Shown here piece by piece: positions 48,640 to 57,041 of a stretch of DNA of 64,000 bases. The notes below the pieces were generated by a model, which made no database searches, was not told the origin of the DNA, and was given only the letters and a program-made list of their open reading frames with translations. Location: assembly GCF_009915765.1 (NCBI RefSeq), contig NZ_JAABLQ010000001.1, forward strand, positions 124,001 through 188,000, written 5' to 3'. The stretch comes from Pannonibacter sp. XCT-53. Lineage in GTDB: Bacteria; Pseudomonadota; Alphaproteobacteria; Rhizobiales; Stappiaceae. A program made the translations under genes and the position numbers. How positions within the stretch are numbered: position 1 is the stretch's first letter; the number at the start of each line of letters is the position of its first letter.

Positions 48640-49626
48640 ATGATGACACCGCGCCCCCTCCACTGCCTCTCCGCCGAAATGGCATCCGGCCTGACGGTCG
48701 TCGACGCATTCGCCGCCGACCCGGATGCGGTTGCCCGGTCGACCGGTCCGGCATCGATCAAGATTGCGCCGCGCGGCCGGTTTACGGCGCGCGACGGCCG
48801 TGTGTTCGATGTCAGCCCGGAAATTTTGGTCGAGCGCTTCGCGGCAGATGACGTCCATCTGCCGATCGATCTCGATCATGCGACGGTCAAACGGGCTGCT
48901 GCCGGCGAGGCTGCTCCGGCTGTCGGCTGGGTGACGCAGCTCGAGGCCCGCGCCGATGGTCTCTATGGCGCGGTCGACTGGCTCGACGAGGGCTTGCGCG
49001 TCCTCGCCGCCCGCACCCACCGCTACATTTCGCCGGTCCTGCAGCTCGACGATACCAAGCGCGCGGTGTGGCTGCATTCGGCCGCCCTGGTTGCGGCCCC
49101 GGCCGTGTCCATGCCCGCCGTTGCCTCGGCTGATCCCTCACCTCAGGAGCCCAACATGCCCAAGGAAATTGCCCTCGCCCTCGGCCTCACTGCCGATGCC
49201 GGCGAAACGTCCTGCCTCTCGGCAATCACCACGCTCAAAGCCCGTGTCGATCCGGCCGTCCATGCCGAGGCGCTGGCGCGCTGCGCGCAGCTCTCGGCCG
49301 AGCTGGCAGCCCGCGGCAAGGCGGCGCATGACGCCAAGGTTTCCGCGACGATCGAGGGCGCGCTGAAGGCTCGCAAGATCGTCCCGGCCCAGCGTGCCGC
49401 CTATGAGGCGCTCTGCGCCACGCCCGAGGGGCTCGCCCAGGTCGAGGCGCTGCTCGCGACCCTCGGTGCGGCCCTGACGCCCTCGCGTCTCGACGCCCGG
49501 ACGGTCCCGGCCGGTGAGCTGACCGGTGATCTCGCCACCCTGAGCGCGGAGGACCGCGAGGTCATGCGCCAGATGGGACTGAGCGAGGACGAGTATCGCA
49601 AGGCCAACGGTCTGACCGCTGCCTGA
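48640..49626 (+). CDS. Prohead protease (Mu protein I-like)
   Basis: A 328-residue protein with EMASGLTVVDAFAADPD, IKIAPRGRFTARDGRVFDVS, DDVHLPIDLDHATVKRAAAG (His-Ala-type catalytic region), VGWVTQLEARADGLYGAVDW, YISPVLQLD and SAALVAAPAVSMPAV, the Mu I protease pattern. The C-terminal part is the scaffold, which can also start independently at 49156. No Shine-Dalgarno site is evident before 48640, and the activator dyad is very close, so a leaderless or later start (ATG 48679) is possible. The protease matures the capsid by cutting the scaffold. Confidence 0.88.
   Translation: MMTPRPLHCLSAEMASGLTVVDAFAADPDAVARSTGPASIKIAPRGRFTARDGRVFDVSPEILVERFAADDVHLPIDLDHATVKRAAAGEAAPAVGWVTQLEARADGLYGAVDWLDEGLRVLAARTHRYISPVLQLDDTKRAVWLHSAALVAAPAVSMPAVASADPSPQEPNMPKEIALALGLTADAGETSCLSAITTLKARVDPAVHAEALARCAQLSAELAARGKAAHDAKVSATIEGALKARKIVPAQRAAYEALCATPEGLAQVEALLATLGAALTPSRLDARTVPAGELTGDLATLSAEDREVMRQMGLSEDEYRKANGLTAA
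49156..49626 (+). CDS. Head scaffolding protein (Mu Z-like), internal in-frame start of the protease gene
   Basis: CAGGAG lies 7 bases before an in-frame ATG, giving a 156-residue product (PKEIALALGLTADAGETSCL...) that equals the C-terminal helical part of protein I (AEALARCAQLSAELAARGKA, EDREVMRQMGLSEDEYRKAN). In Mu the scaffold Z is made this way from within gene I. The strong internal ribosome site is the evidence here. Confidence 0.7.
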   Translation: MPKEIALALGLTADAGETSCLSAITTLKARVDPAVHAEALARCAQLSAELAARGKAAHDAKVSATIEGALKARKIVPAQRAAYEALCATPEGLAQVEALLATLGAALTPSRLDARTVPAGELTGDLATLSAEDREVMRQMGLSEDEYRKANGLTAA

Positions 49627-49681
49627 CTGATCCCAACTGACCCGGCCCGCGCTGCCGCGCCGGCCTATCCTGGAGGCTGAG

Positions 49682-50086
49682 ATGCCCGCACTGACACAGG
49701 CCCGCAAGATCGTCGAGATCGAGGGCCGCAATGCCACCGTCCCGGTCAAGGCCGCGACGACGATCTACCAGGGCGGCCTCGTCGTGATGGACGCAGGCTG
49801 GGCCTGTCCCGGCCGCGTCGCCGTCAATCTGCGCGCCGTCGGCCTCTCCCGCGTCACCGTCGTCAACGCTGGCGCAAACGGTGCCGCCAGTGTTGCGATC
49901 GAGCGCGGCGTGTTCGGATTTGCCAATCACCCGGCCGACGCGGTGACCGCCAGCGACATCGGCGCTGACTGCTGGATCGTCGACGACCAGACGGTTGCCC
50001 GCACCTCCGCCACCAACACCCGCTCTGTCGCCGGCCGTGTCGTCGACATTGAGGACGGGGTCGTGTTCGTCCGCGTTGGTCTTTGA
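49682..50086 (+). CDS. Capsid decoration/head fibre-like protein (DUF2190-like)
   Basis: A 134-residue beta-rich protein: ATVPVKAATTIYQGGLVVMD, GLSRVTVVNAGANGAASVAI, DIGADCWIVDDQTVARTSAT and AGRVVDIEDGVVFVRVGL near the end. This pattern and its place between scaffold and major capsid genes fit a capsid decoration protein. GGAGG lies just before the ATG. The exact role is inferred from position. Confidence 0.72.
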   Translation: MPALTQARKIVEIEGRNATVPVKAATTIYQGGLVVMDAGWACPGRVAVNLRAVGLSRVTVVNAGANGAASVAIERGVFGFANHPADAVTASDIGADCWIVDDQTVARTSATNTRSVAGRVVDIEDGVVFVRVGL

Positions 50087-50113
50087 CCCTCGCCGCAATC
50101 AGGGATACCAGAC

Positions 50114-51010
50114 ATGCCTCGCGTCATTACGCCAGAAATCATCGAGGCCTCGTTCAAGGGCTTCAAAACCGCCTATCAGAGGGGCTTCGCCAGCTCCACG
50201 TCGCTCTATACCTCGCTGGCGACCGTCATCACCTCGACGGCTCGCGAGGAGGTCTACTCCTGGCTCGGCGACATGCCGAAAATGCGCGAGTGGATCGGCG
50301 ACCGCCGCGTCAAGCAGCTGTCGGCCAAAGGCTACTCGATCCGCAACCGCACATTCGAGATGACGGTGGGCGTCCGGCGGGAGGATATCGAGGACGATAG
50401 TCTCGGCCTCTATGCCCCGCGTTTCGAGATGATGGGCCAGTCGGCGGCGAGCCACCCGGACGAGATCCTGTTCGAGCTCATCAACAAGGCATTCGTCTCG
50501 GCGTGCTACGACGGCCAGAATTTTTTCGACACGGACCATCCGGTCGGACCCGAGGGCGCGCAGGTCTCGGTCTCGAACATGCAGGCCGGAGCGGGCGAGA
50601 CCTGGATCCTCGCCGATTTCAGCCGGCCGCTGAAGCCCTGGGTTTTCCAGCGGCGCCGCGACTACAATTTCGCCCGCAAGGAGGACGCCAACACCTCCGA
50701 CCATGTGTTCATGCGCGACGAGTATCTCTATGGCGTCGATGCGCGCGTCGCGGCCGGCTATGGGTTCTGGCAGATGGCTTTCGGCTCCAAGGCGGAGCTC
50801 ACCTCGGCAAACCTGCGCGCTGCCTATACCGCCATGACCAATTTCACCGACGATGAGGGGCGCAAGCTCAACATCAAGCCCACCCATCTGATCGTCGGCA
50901 GCGGCAACCTCTTCAAGGCCCGCGACCTGCTGCTGCCGGCCCAGATCGGCGCGACCACCAACGTCGACCAGAACCTCGTCTCGATCATTGAGGCACCCAT
51001 GCTGCAGTAG
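50114..51010 (+). CDS. Major capsid protein (Mu T-like)
   Basis: A 298-residue protein with the Mu-like capsid T pattern: PEIIEASFKGFKTAYQRGFA, EVYSWLGDMPKMREWIGDRR, KGYSIRNRTFEMTVGVRRED, HPDEILFELINKAF, CYDGQNFFDTDHPVG and, at the end, LKPTHLIVG-like NIKPTHLIVGSGNLFKARDL. It builds the icosahedral head in the HK97 fold. It is located after the scaffold and decoration genes, as in Mu. Confidence 0.92.
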   Translation: MPRVITPEIIEASFKGFKTAYQRGFASSTSLYTSLATVITSTAREEVYSWLGDMPKMREWIGDRRVKQLSAKGYSIRNRTFEMTVGVRREDIEDDSLGLYAPRFEMMGQSAASHPDEILFELINKAFVSACYDGQNFFDTDHPVGPEGAQVSVSNMQAGAGETWILADFSRPLKPWVFQRRRDYNFARKEDANTSDHVFMRDEYLYGVDARVAAGYGFWQMAFGSKAELTSANLRAAYTAMTNFTDDEGRKLNIKPTHLIVGSGNLFKARDLLLPAQIGATTNVDQNLVSIIEAPMLQ

Positions 51011-51135
51011 CCCATCGACCGCAGCACTGGCCGGCAGCCTGGCCGCAGAATGCCAGGCTGCCGGGTTTTCCGGCGAGCGCCGCCCGCTCGCCCGACAACC
51101 CGGCACAGACATCGACAATGGCTCAGGAGATCGCC

Positions 51136-51486
51136 ATGACCCGCATCCGCAGCAAGGCCTCGGCTGAAACTCCGGTCGAGGCCGCTGAAAACAGCGCTGC
51201 CGTTGAGCGCACTCCGGCGACCGAGGCCGAACAGACCGCCCCGGCGGAGGCGCAGGCCGAGACTGCCGCCGAGCCCGCCGCTCCGGCCGACGTCGTCACC
51301 GTGCCGGTCTATGATGTCTCGGCTCCGGCCGGCCCCCGTCGCCGTTCCGGCATCGCCTTCGGCCCCGCACCTCTCACGCTGACCGAGGCGGATCTCGGCC
51401 CTGATATCGACGCCACGCTTAAGCGCCTGCGCGATGACCCGATGCTGCGCGTTACCGTGCGCCTGGTCGAGCAGCCGGCCGGCTGA
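51136..51486 (+). CDS. Mu gp35-like head protein
   Basis: A 116-residue protein; the ATG at 51136 is preferred because CAGGAG stands 8 bases before it (an in-frame ATG at 51118 lacks one). A long Ala/Glu/Pro-rich disordered N-terminus is followed by a compact end (RRRSGIAFGPAPLTLTEADL, ATLKRLRDDPMLRVTVR), the HI1506/gp35 pattern. It lies between the capsid T and gp36 genes as in Mu. Function unknown. Confidence 0.75.
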   Translation: MTRIRSKASAETPVEAAENSAAVERTPATEAEQTAPAEAQAETAAEPAAPADVVTVPVYDVSAPAGPRRRSGIAFGPAPLTLTEADLGPDIDATLKRLRDDPMLRVTVRLVEQPAG

Positions 51487-51516
51487 CCCGCTCCGCAGAT
51501 CTGATGGGACAGGATC

Positions 51517-51978
51517 ATGCAACTCTACGCCAGCATCGCCGACATCGACGCCCGCTATCCGGATCAGCTGACCCTGATCGCGGCCAACGAACAGACGGGC
51601 CTGCGCGATGATGCGCGCATCACCAGCGGCCTGACCGATGCGTCGGCGGAGATCCGCGCGATCCTCGCCGCCCGCTACTCGGCCGCCGAGCTGGCGCAGC
51701 TGGACGAGGCCTCGCTTGCCGTGCTCCGCCTCTACTGCATCGACATCGCGTTTTTCCGGATCGCCCTGGATTTCAGCCGCTGCACCGAGGCGATCAAGGA
51801 GCGCCATGCCGCCGCGATGAAGCGCCTGGAGGCAATCGCTGCCGGCAAGGGCGCGCTGACCAGCGCGATCAGCAACAACAGCGGTGCGCCCGGCGAGGCC
51901 GACGGGATCGGTGCGAACGAGGTGATCCTGACCGCGCCCGGCCGCATTTTCACCCGCGAACGGCTCGACCGGATATGA
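51517..51978 (+). CDS. gp36-like head completion/connector protein (DUF1320)
   Basis: A 153-residue protein: MQLYASIADIDARYPDQLTL, DASAEIRAILAARYSAAELA, VLRLYCIDIAFFRIALDFSR and ERHAAAMKRLEAIAAGKGAL form the DUF1320 (Mu gp36) signature. Members act at the head-tail connector. The next gene overlaps by 4 bases. Confidence 0.88.
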   Translation: MQLYASIADIDARYPDQLTLIAANEQTGLRDDARITSGLTDASAEIRAILAARYSAAELAQLDEASLAVLRLYCIDIAFFRIALDFSRCTEAIKERHAAAMKRLEAIAAGKGALTSAISNNSGAPGEADGIGANEVILTAPGRIFTRERLDRI

Positions 51979-52451
51979 GCGTCTCGATCGTCATTGACGC
52001 GAGCGACATGGCCGATGCGATGCAGCGGCTGCGCCCGCTCCTCGATTTCGATGCCGAGGAACTGATGACCGGCATCGCCGCGCTCGGCGAAAGCCAGACC
52101 CGCCGCCGCATCACCGAGGAAAAGACCGGCCCGGATGGGACGCCCTGGACCCCGAACGCGGCCGGCACGCCAATCCTCGTCGCCACCGGCCAGCATCTGC
52201 TGGCCTCTGTCGCCTGGCGCGCCTCGGCCAGCGAGGCCGAATGGGGCGCGTCCTGGGAGTTCGCCCATGTGCATCAGGAGGGCGCGGTCATCGTGCCGAA
52301 AGACGCCAGGGCGCTGATGTTCAACCTCGGCGGCCGCACGATCGCCGCTCAGAAAGTCACGATCCCGGCCCGGCCGCTTGTCGGTCTCTCGCCAGACAAC
52401 GAGGCCGAGATCCTGGACCTGGTGACCGACTATCTCGGAGGCCTCGTGTGA
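51975..52451 (+). CDS. Virion morphogenesis protein (Mu gpG / P2 S-like)
   Basis: A 158-residue protein with the phage_tail_S/gpG pattern: ALGESQTRRRITEEKTGPDG, TPWTPN, VATGQHLLASVAWRASASEA, WEFAHVHQEG and the C-terminal TIPARPLVGLSPDNEAEIL. It acts in tail completion or head-tail joining. In Mu the gene lies before protease I; here it sits after gp36. Confidence 0.85.
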   Translation: MSVSIVIDASDMADAMQRLRPLLDFDAEELMTGIAALGESQTRRRITEEKTGPDGTPWTPNAAGTPILVATGQHLLASVAWRASASEAEWGASWEFAHVHQEGAVIVPKDARALMFNLGGRTIAAQKVTIPARPLVGLSPDNEAEILDLVTDYLGGLV

Positions 52452-53098
52452 TCGCACCGGCAACCCTCGAAACCCTGATTGCAACCGACCGCCTGGCGCA
52501 GACGCAGACGGCCATCGTGCGCCGCATCGGCGAGCTGATCACCGGCGTCTCCGTCGTCGCGCATCCGGGCAAGGTCGACATCTCGGAGCTCGTCGCCAGG
52601 ACGGTCGTCCAGGCCCCCGGCGTCGGCATCGGATTTACCCGCATCCGTGAGACCGCGATGGTCGATGGCGCGTTTTGCCTGGCGGTCGAGTGGGTCGCCT
52701 ATGTCGTCGCCGAGGCCTGTGTGGTCGCCCGCCGTCGCGTTGAAAAAGAGGCGGTCGGCCTCGCCATCGGTTCCCGGCTGCTGGCGATCCTCGGCGACAT
52801 GGAGACCAGCACCTGGGGCCTCACCGGCATCCTGCCGCCCGAGACCTCGCCGCAGCCCGAGCTCAAGCCCATGTTCACGGTCCGCGATCAGGCCCAGGGA
52901 ACGGTCTATTACGCGGTGACATGGACGCAGGTGATCGCCGATCTCGGAGCGCCGATCCTGCCCGATGCGGCCGGCACTTATGGCGAGGCCTCCGGGCTGA
53001 TCATCTATGACACTGCGGCGGATCTCGACGAGATCGCCCGGTGGGTACCGGCGCGGCAGGTGCCGGACAGCGATGACAGCGAGGCCGGCGATGCGTGA
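52448..53098 (+). CDS. Mu gp37/gp38-like tail-terminator-type protein
   Basis: A 216-residue protein read from a GTG overlapping the previous stop. The centre (VSVVAHPGKVDISELVARTV, RIRETAMVDGAFCLAVEWVA) and the late segment QAQGTVYYAVTWTQVIADLG are as in the DUF1834/gp37 proteins of Mu-like phages, encoded next to the sheath or baseplate genes. Role probably in tail-tube termination; this is an inference by position and size. Confidence 0.65.
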   Translation: MIAPATLETLIATDRLAQTQTAIVRRIGELITGVSVVAHPGKVDISELVARTVVQAPGVGIGFTRIRETAMVDGAFCLAVEWVAYVVAEACVVARRRVEKEAVGLAIGSRLLAILGDMETSTWGLTGILPPETSPQPELKPMFTVRDQAQGTVYYAVTWTQVIADLGAPILPDAAGTYGEASGLIIYDTAADLDEIARWVPARQVPDSDDSEAGDA

Positions 53099-53624
53099 TC
53101 CCTACGCCCTGGCGCTGCGCCGGCAGGCAGCGGCGATGGCGACGATCGAGCGCCGGCTGGCCATGGCTGATCTCACCGGCAAGGTGCATGAGGTGGATCC
53201 GGCCAAGCGCCGCCTGCGGCTCAAGCTCGGCCAGGATGCCAAGGGCCAGCCGGTGCTCTCGCCCTGGGTGCGCTGGCAGGAGCCCGGCGTCGGCGCGCTG
53301 TCGATCCACAGCGAGCCGGCCGTCGGCGAGCAGATGCGGCTCGTCTCCGGCTCCGGCACCATCGGCACCGCCTCGATTGCCGTGCCTGCCACATTTGACC
53401 GCGACCATCCGGCCCCGTCGCAGGCCAGCGACACGACGGTGATCGCGCGCGGCGATGTCCGGATCGAGATCTCCGACAAGATCCGCCTGGTCGGGCCGGT
53501 CAGGATCGACGGTGCCGTCGACATCAAGGGCAGCCACGTCAACCACAACGGCAAGGACATCGGCGACACCCACAAACACACCGGCGTCATACCGGGGCCG
53601 GCCCTCACCGGCCCGCCCGCCTGA
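53091..53624 (+). CDS. Baseplate assembly protein V (spike)
   Basis: A 177-residue protein. The N-terminal OB-fold region (KVHEVDPAKRRLRLKLGQDA, SPWVRWQEPGVGALSIHSEP, AVGEQMRLVSGSG) and the C-terminal beta-helix end (SHVNHNGKDIGDTHKHTGVI) with His-x-His metal-binding character fit P2 gpV/Mu gp45, the membrane-piercing spike. First gene of the P2-type tail block. It overlaps the previous gene by 8 bases. Confidence 0.9.
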   Translation: MRDPYALALRRQAAAMATIERRLAMADLTGKVHEVDPAKRRLRLKLGQDAKGQPVLSPWVRWQEPGVGALSIHSEPAVGEQMRLVSGSGTIGTASIAVPATFDRDHPAPSQASDTTVIARGDVRIEISDKIRLVGPVRIDGAVDIKGSHVNHNGKDIGDTHKHTGVIPGPALTGPPA

Positions 53625-53652
53625 GAGACCATCAACCGAGAGGCATTGACCC

Positions 53653-53847
53653 ATGACACGCAAGTCCGAGCCCGTCGCCCCTGCACCTGTCAGCCCCGAT
53701 CCGGGCGGCGTTGCTGATTACATCGTGACCGATACAGCGCCGCCGCGCGTGGCCGGCCGGCGCGTGGCCGCAGGCGACATCCTGCAGCTGACCGAGGACC
53801 AGGCGCGCTCCGAGCTGATCGCCCTGCACATCCGGCCAGCTGTTTAA
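53653..53847 (+). CDS. Small phage protein between V and W
   Basis: A 64-residue protein with a Pro-rich start and a compact end (DYIVTDTAPPRVAGRRVAAG, QARSELIALHIRPA). Short proteins with this P-x-V-A-G-R-R-V pattern are common in phage tail regions, but no function is known. No family name can be given. Confidence 0.5.
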   Translation: MTRKSEPVAPAPVSPDPGGVADYIVTDTAPPRVAGRRVAAGDILQLTEDQARSELIALHIRPAV

Positions 53848-53891
53848 CGGCTCATTTAAACCGGCGTGATCGAGCGTTGACGAGGCATTAA

Positions 53892-54275
53892 ATGGCAGGC
53901 GCAATCAGATATCGGCAGGGCCTCAATGAGCGGACGCTGCAGCCGCTCACCGGCCTGCCGCATCTGATCCAGTCGCTCGGCCGGATCTGGGCAACGCGCC
54001 CCGGATCGCGGCTGATGCGGCTGACATTCGGTGCTGACCTGCGCTCGGCGCTCGGCGAGGATCTGACGCCTGCGATCGCATTGCAGATCTACAGCGAGAT
54101 GGTTGCCTCGGCCGCCCGGCATGAGCCGGAGGCGGCGATCACATCGCTGCAGCTCGTCCGCCTGACTGATACCGGCGTCCTCGGCATCCGGCATGGCGGT
54201 CTCTATTACCCGCACGGCCGGTTTAACGACTACTCGATCGCGGTGCCGTTCGGCGCGATTGCGGGAGGCGCGTGA
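53892..54275 (+). CDS. Baseplate wedge protein W (GpW/gp25 family)
   Basis: A 127-residue protein with the gp25/W motif SLGRIWATRPGSRLMRLTFG, and LRSALGEDLTPAIALQIYSE. It connects the baseplate wedges to the tail tube/sheath in contractile tails. It lies between the V and J genes in P2 order; the J gene's ATG shares the last base of its stop codon. Confidence 0.85.
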   Translation: MAGAIRYRQGLNERTLQPLTGLPHLIQSLGRIWATRPGSRLMRLTFGADLRSALGEDLTPAIALQIYSEMVASAARHEPEAAITSLQLVRLTDTGVLGIRHGGLYYPHGRFNDYSIAVPFGAIAGGA

Positions 54276-55285
54276 TGACCAGCCGGTTTGTCGACATCGA
54301 TCTCTCCCGTCTGCCGGCTCCCGATGCGCTGCAGCCACTCGATCACGAGGCGGTATTCCAGCGGCGCCTGGCGGAGTTTATTGCGCGCATGGCCGCAGCA
54401 GGTCAGCCCTTCGATGTCGGCACGATCGACAGCGATCCGGCCGCGATCCTGTTGCAGCATGGCGCTTTTTTTGAGGTGCAGCTGATGGCCGCCGTCAATG
54501 ACGCGGTCAAGGCGACGCATCTGGCGTTTGCGCGCGGCGCGGATCTGGAGCAGCGCGCGGCCGATCTCGGCGTTGTGCGTCAGGTGCTGGTCCCGGCCGA
54601 CCCGGCAGCGACACCGCCGACCCCTGCCATCATGGAGAGCGACGAGAGCCTGCGCCGTCGCCGCCAGCTCGCGATCGAGGCGTTCTCGACCGCTGGTCCC
54701 GACGGGGCCTATCTGTTTTTCGGGCTCGCTGCGCATCCGCACGTGCTCGATGTGGCGGTCTATGACCCGCACTCGGGTCTCGCCGCTGACGGCGAGGTGC
54801 TGATCGTCGTGGCCTCCAGCCAGGGCGACGGCGTGCCGACGCCGGCCGTGCTCGATGCCATGGCCGAGTTCCTCGACGCCGGGCTGATCCGCTATGCGGT
54901 CGGCAGCCCGCGCGTCCGCGCGCTGACCCGCCGGCAGAAACTGCGCCCGCTCACGGACCGGGTGATCATTGAGGCCTGCTCGACGCTGGATTGCACGATC
55001 GGCGTCACGCTCAAGGTGCCGCGCGGTCCGGATCCGTCGGCCCTGCGGACCCTCGCCCTGACCCGCCTGACCGCCTACCTGGCGAGCCGGCGCGGCATCG
55101 CCCGCATGCTCTCCGATACGGCCATCGCTGCGGCGGTGCATGTCGCAGACGCGGCCGGCGTTGCCCTGGTCGAGGACGCTGACATCGTGATCACGGCGGC
55201 CGGTCAGGTTGTCAGTGACGTGATGCCTGGTCCCAGGCAGCTCGCCCGCGTCACCGCCGTCACGCTCACCGTCGAGGTGATCTGA
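54275..55285 (+). CDS. Baseplate wedge protein J
   Basis: A 336-residue protein. The ATG at 54275 follows GGGAGG; a GTG three bases earlier is possible. Features: FDVGTIDSDPAAILLQHGAF, THLAFARGADLEQRAADLGV, ESDESLRRRRQLAIEAFSTA, then DVAVYDPHSG and the C-terminal DTAIAAAVHVADAAGVALVE, as in P2 gpJ/Mu gp47. It forms the baseplate wedge with W and I. The next gene starts on its last base. Confidence 0.9.
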   Translation: MTSRFVDIDLSRLPAPDALQPLDHEAVFQRRLAEFIARMAAAGQPFDVGTIDSDPAAILLQHGAFFEVQLMAAVNDAVKATHLAFARGADLEQRAADLGVVRQVLVPADPAATPPTPAIMESDESLRRRRQLAIEAFSTAGPDGAYLFFGLAAHPHVLDVAVYDPHSGLAADGEVLIVVASSQGDGVPTPAVLDAMAEFLDAGLIRYAVGSPRVRALTRRQKLRPLTDRVIIEACSTLDCTIGVTLKVPRGPDPSALRTLALTRLTAYLASRRGIARMLSDTAIAAAVHVADAAGVALVEDADIVITAAGQVVSDVMPGPRQLARVTAVTLTVEVI

Positions 55286-55908
55286 TGAGTGCGCCCACGG
55301 TCCCCGGCAACTCGCCCGAGCCGATCAAGGCGCTGGCAGCGATTGACGCGGAGCGGATCCGCGCCATCGACGTCGACATCATCCGCCGTGTCCATGATCC
55401 GGATCTCTGCCCGCCCGCCTGGCTGCCGCTGCTCGCCTGGGCCTGGTCGGTCGATGAGTGGGATCCGGCCTGGCCAGTGGCCGTCCAGCGCGCAGTGATC
55501 AAGGCGGCCCCCGATGTCCACCGGCATAAAGGCACTGCCTGGGCGGTGCAGACCGCGATCGCCGCGACCGGCTATGCCGCCGCGCTCGAAGAGTGGTTCG
55601 AGTACGGCGGTGCGCCCTATCGGTTTCGCCTGACCGTGACGCTCGGACCCGTCGAACCCTGGACGGGCGAGGCCGGCGAGATGCTGGCGCGGCTGGCGCT
55701 GCGGACCAAAAACACCCGCTCGCGGCTGGAGCTGATCCGGCTCGTCCGGCGCAACGAGGCCCCGCTCTATATCGGCGGGTCGGTCTCGATCCGCAGCCGC
55801 GCCCGCGTCGGTCCGATCCTCCCCGGCGCGCTCCAGGCGCGACCCTACATCCACGTCGGCGGTGCGGTCCGTGTCCGCCAGTCGACCCGCATTGCAGGAG
55901 GCGCATGA
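55285..55908 (+). CDS. Tail protein I (baseplate wedge)
   Basis: A 207-residue protein with CPPAWLPLLAWAWSVDEWDP, AVIKAAPDVHRHKGTAWAVQ, the characteristic P2 gpI segment, and a C-terminal RSRARVGPILPGALQARPYI. It lies directly after J, as in P2. The fibre gene overlaps by 4 bases. Confidence 0.88.
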   Translation: MSAPTVPGNSPEPIKALAAIDAERIRAIDVDIIRRVHDPDLCPPAWLPLLAWAWSVDEWDPAWPVAVQRAVIKAAPDVHRHKGTAWAVQTAIAATGYAAALEEWFEYGGAPYRFRLTVTLGPVEPWTGEAGEMLARLALRTKNTRSRLELIRLVRRNEAPLYIGGSVSIRSRARVGPILPGALQARPYIHVGGAVRVRQSTRIAGGA

Positions 55909-56630
55909 TGGGCGTCATTGTCACACTGCAGGGCCAGGCCCTGTTTGCCCAGGCGGCCGCCCAGGGCGGCACCGCTGTGCCGCTCGCCGCAATTGCTGTC
56001 GGTGACGGCAACGGGGCGGCGATCACCCCGGTCGAGACCGCGACGCAACTCGTCCGCGAGGTCTATCGCACCGGCGTCCAGTCGGCTCTGACCGATCCGC
56101 AAAATGCAAATTACATCATCGTCACGGCGGTGATCCCGGCCAATGCCGGGCCTTTCACGATCCGCGAGATCGGGCTGTTTGCCAGCAATGGCCAGCTCGT
56201 CGCCATTGCCGACTATCCGGACACCCGGAAAAACACGACGGCCCAGGGCGTCGATACGACGCTGACCATCGAGCTGGTCCTGGTCGTCTCCGAGACCGCG
56301 CAGGTCACGCTGGTCGCACACCCTGGCAGCTGGGCGACGCAGGACTACGTCGATCAGCGCATCCCGCCGTTTGCGACAATCCCCGAGCACATCGCCGGCA
56401 CACTCTCGACCAAAAAAGCGCACCCGGCCGGCGTCGCGGCGATGATCAACGCGGCGGTCGCAAACCTGCCTGATCCGCTGGAACTGGCAACCGCGCCCGA
56501 GCATCTGGCCGGCACAATCTCGGCAAAGGCCACGCACCCGGCCGGCGTCAAATCCATGATCGATGCCGCCCTGGCGGCGCTGCCGCCGCCGCAGGGCGAC
56601 GTGATCTACCGCTTCGAAACTCTGTTGTGA
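55905..56630 (+). CDS. Tail fibre/collar protein (P2 H N-terminal-like, DUF3751)
   Basis: A 241-residue protein; tandem ATGs at 55905/55908 follow GCAGGAGG. The N-terminal phage-collar domain reads ALFAQAAAQGGTAVPLAAIA, VGDGNGAAITP, VIPANAGPFTIREIGLFASN and NTTAQGVDTTLTIELVLVVS. It is short: after the baseplate-anchoring domain there are two imperfect repeats (PEHIAGTLSTKKAHPAGVAA and PEHLAGTISAKATHPAGVKS) in place of a long shaft. The receptor-binding part may be supplied by the following Gly-rich protein. Confidence 0.85.
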   Translation: MMGVIVTLQGQALFAQAAAQGGTAVPLAAIAVGDGNGAAITPVETATQLVREVYRTGVQSALTDPQNANYIIVTAVIPANAGPFTIREIGLFASNGQLVAIADYPDTRKNTTAQGVDTTLTIELVLVVSETAQVTLVAHPGSWATQDYVDQRIPPFATIPEHIAGTLSTKKAHPAGVAAMINAAVANLPDPLELATAPEHLAGTISAKATHPAGVKSMIDAALAALPPPQGDVIYRFETLL

Positions 56631-56639
56631 GGAACCGAC

Positions 56640-57041
56640 ATGGCCGCATCTCCGCAATTCACCGGCACCCCGTTGTTTGGCTCTGCCGTCGTCTCGACCG
56701 CCAACACCAACCGCGACGGCTCCGGAACGCTCGCCACGGTCCTGACTTTGCCGGCTGGTGGTGGCCGCATCGACCGCGCGGTGCTCAAGGCGACCGGCAA
56801 CACCACGGCCGGCATGCTCAGGCTGTTTGTCCATGACGGCACGACTGCGCGATGCATCACGGAGATCCCTGTCCCGGCGATCACGGTCGGTGCCACGGTC
56901 GCCTCGTTCGAGACCGTGATCGATTTCGCGACCGGCGAGAGCTCGGCATACGGCCTGGTGCTGCCGGCCGGCCATTCGCTGCGCGCCTGCACCCATGTCG
57001 CAGAGACGTTCCATGTGATGGCGTTTGGAGGGCAGTTCTGA
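56640..57041 (+). CDS. Tail fibre-region protein, function unknown
   Basis: A 133-residue beta-rich protein (STANTNRDGSGTLATVLTLP, IDRAVLKATGNTTAGMLRLF, SYGLVLPAGHSLRACTHVAE-like end). It starts 9 bases after the collar-fibre gene, and its stop overlaps the Gly-rich gene's start by one base. Similar small proteins occur among fibre genes of phages infecting Rhizobiales. It may be a fibre or capping domain. Confidence 0.6.
   Translation: MAASPQFTGTPLFGSAVVSTANTNRDGSGTLATVLTLPAGGGRIDRAVLKATGNTTAGMLRLFVHDGTTARCITEIPVPAITVGATVASFETVIDFATGESSAYGLVLPAGHSLRACTHVAETFHVMAFGGQF

Noticed and set aside
56852..57041. N-terminal extension of the Gly-rich adhesin frame back to 56852
   Set aside because: This stretch overlaps the preceding gene in another frame and reads as shadow sequence; the ATG at 57041 sits directly at that gene's stop and begins a sensible protein.
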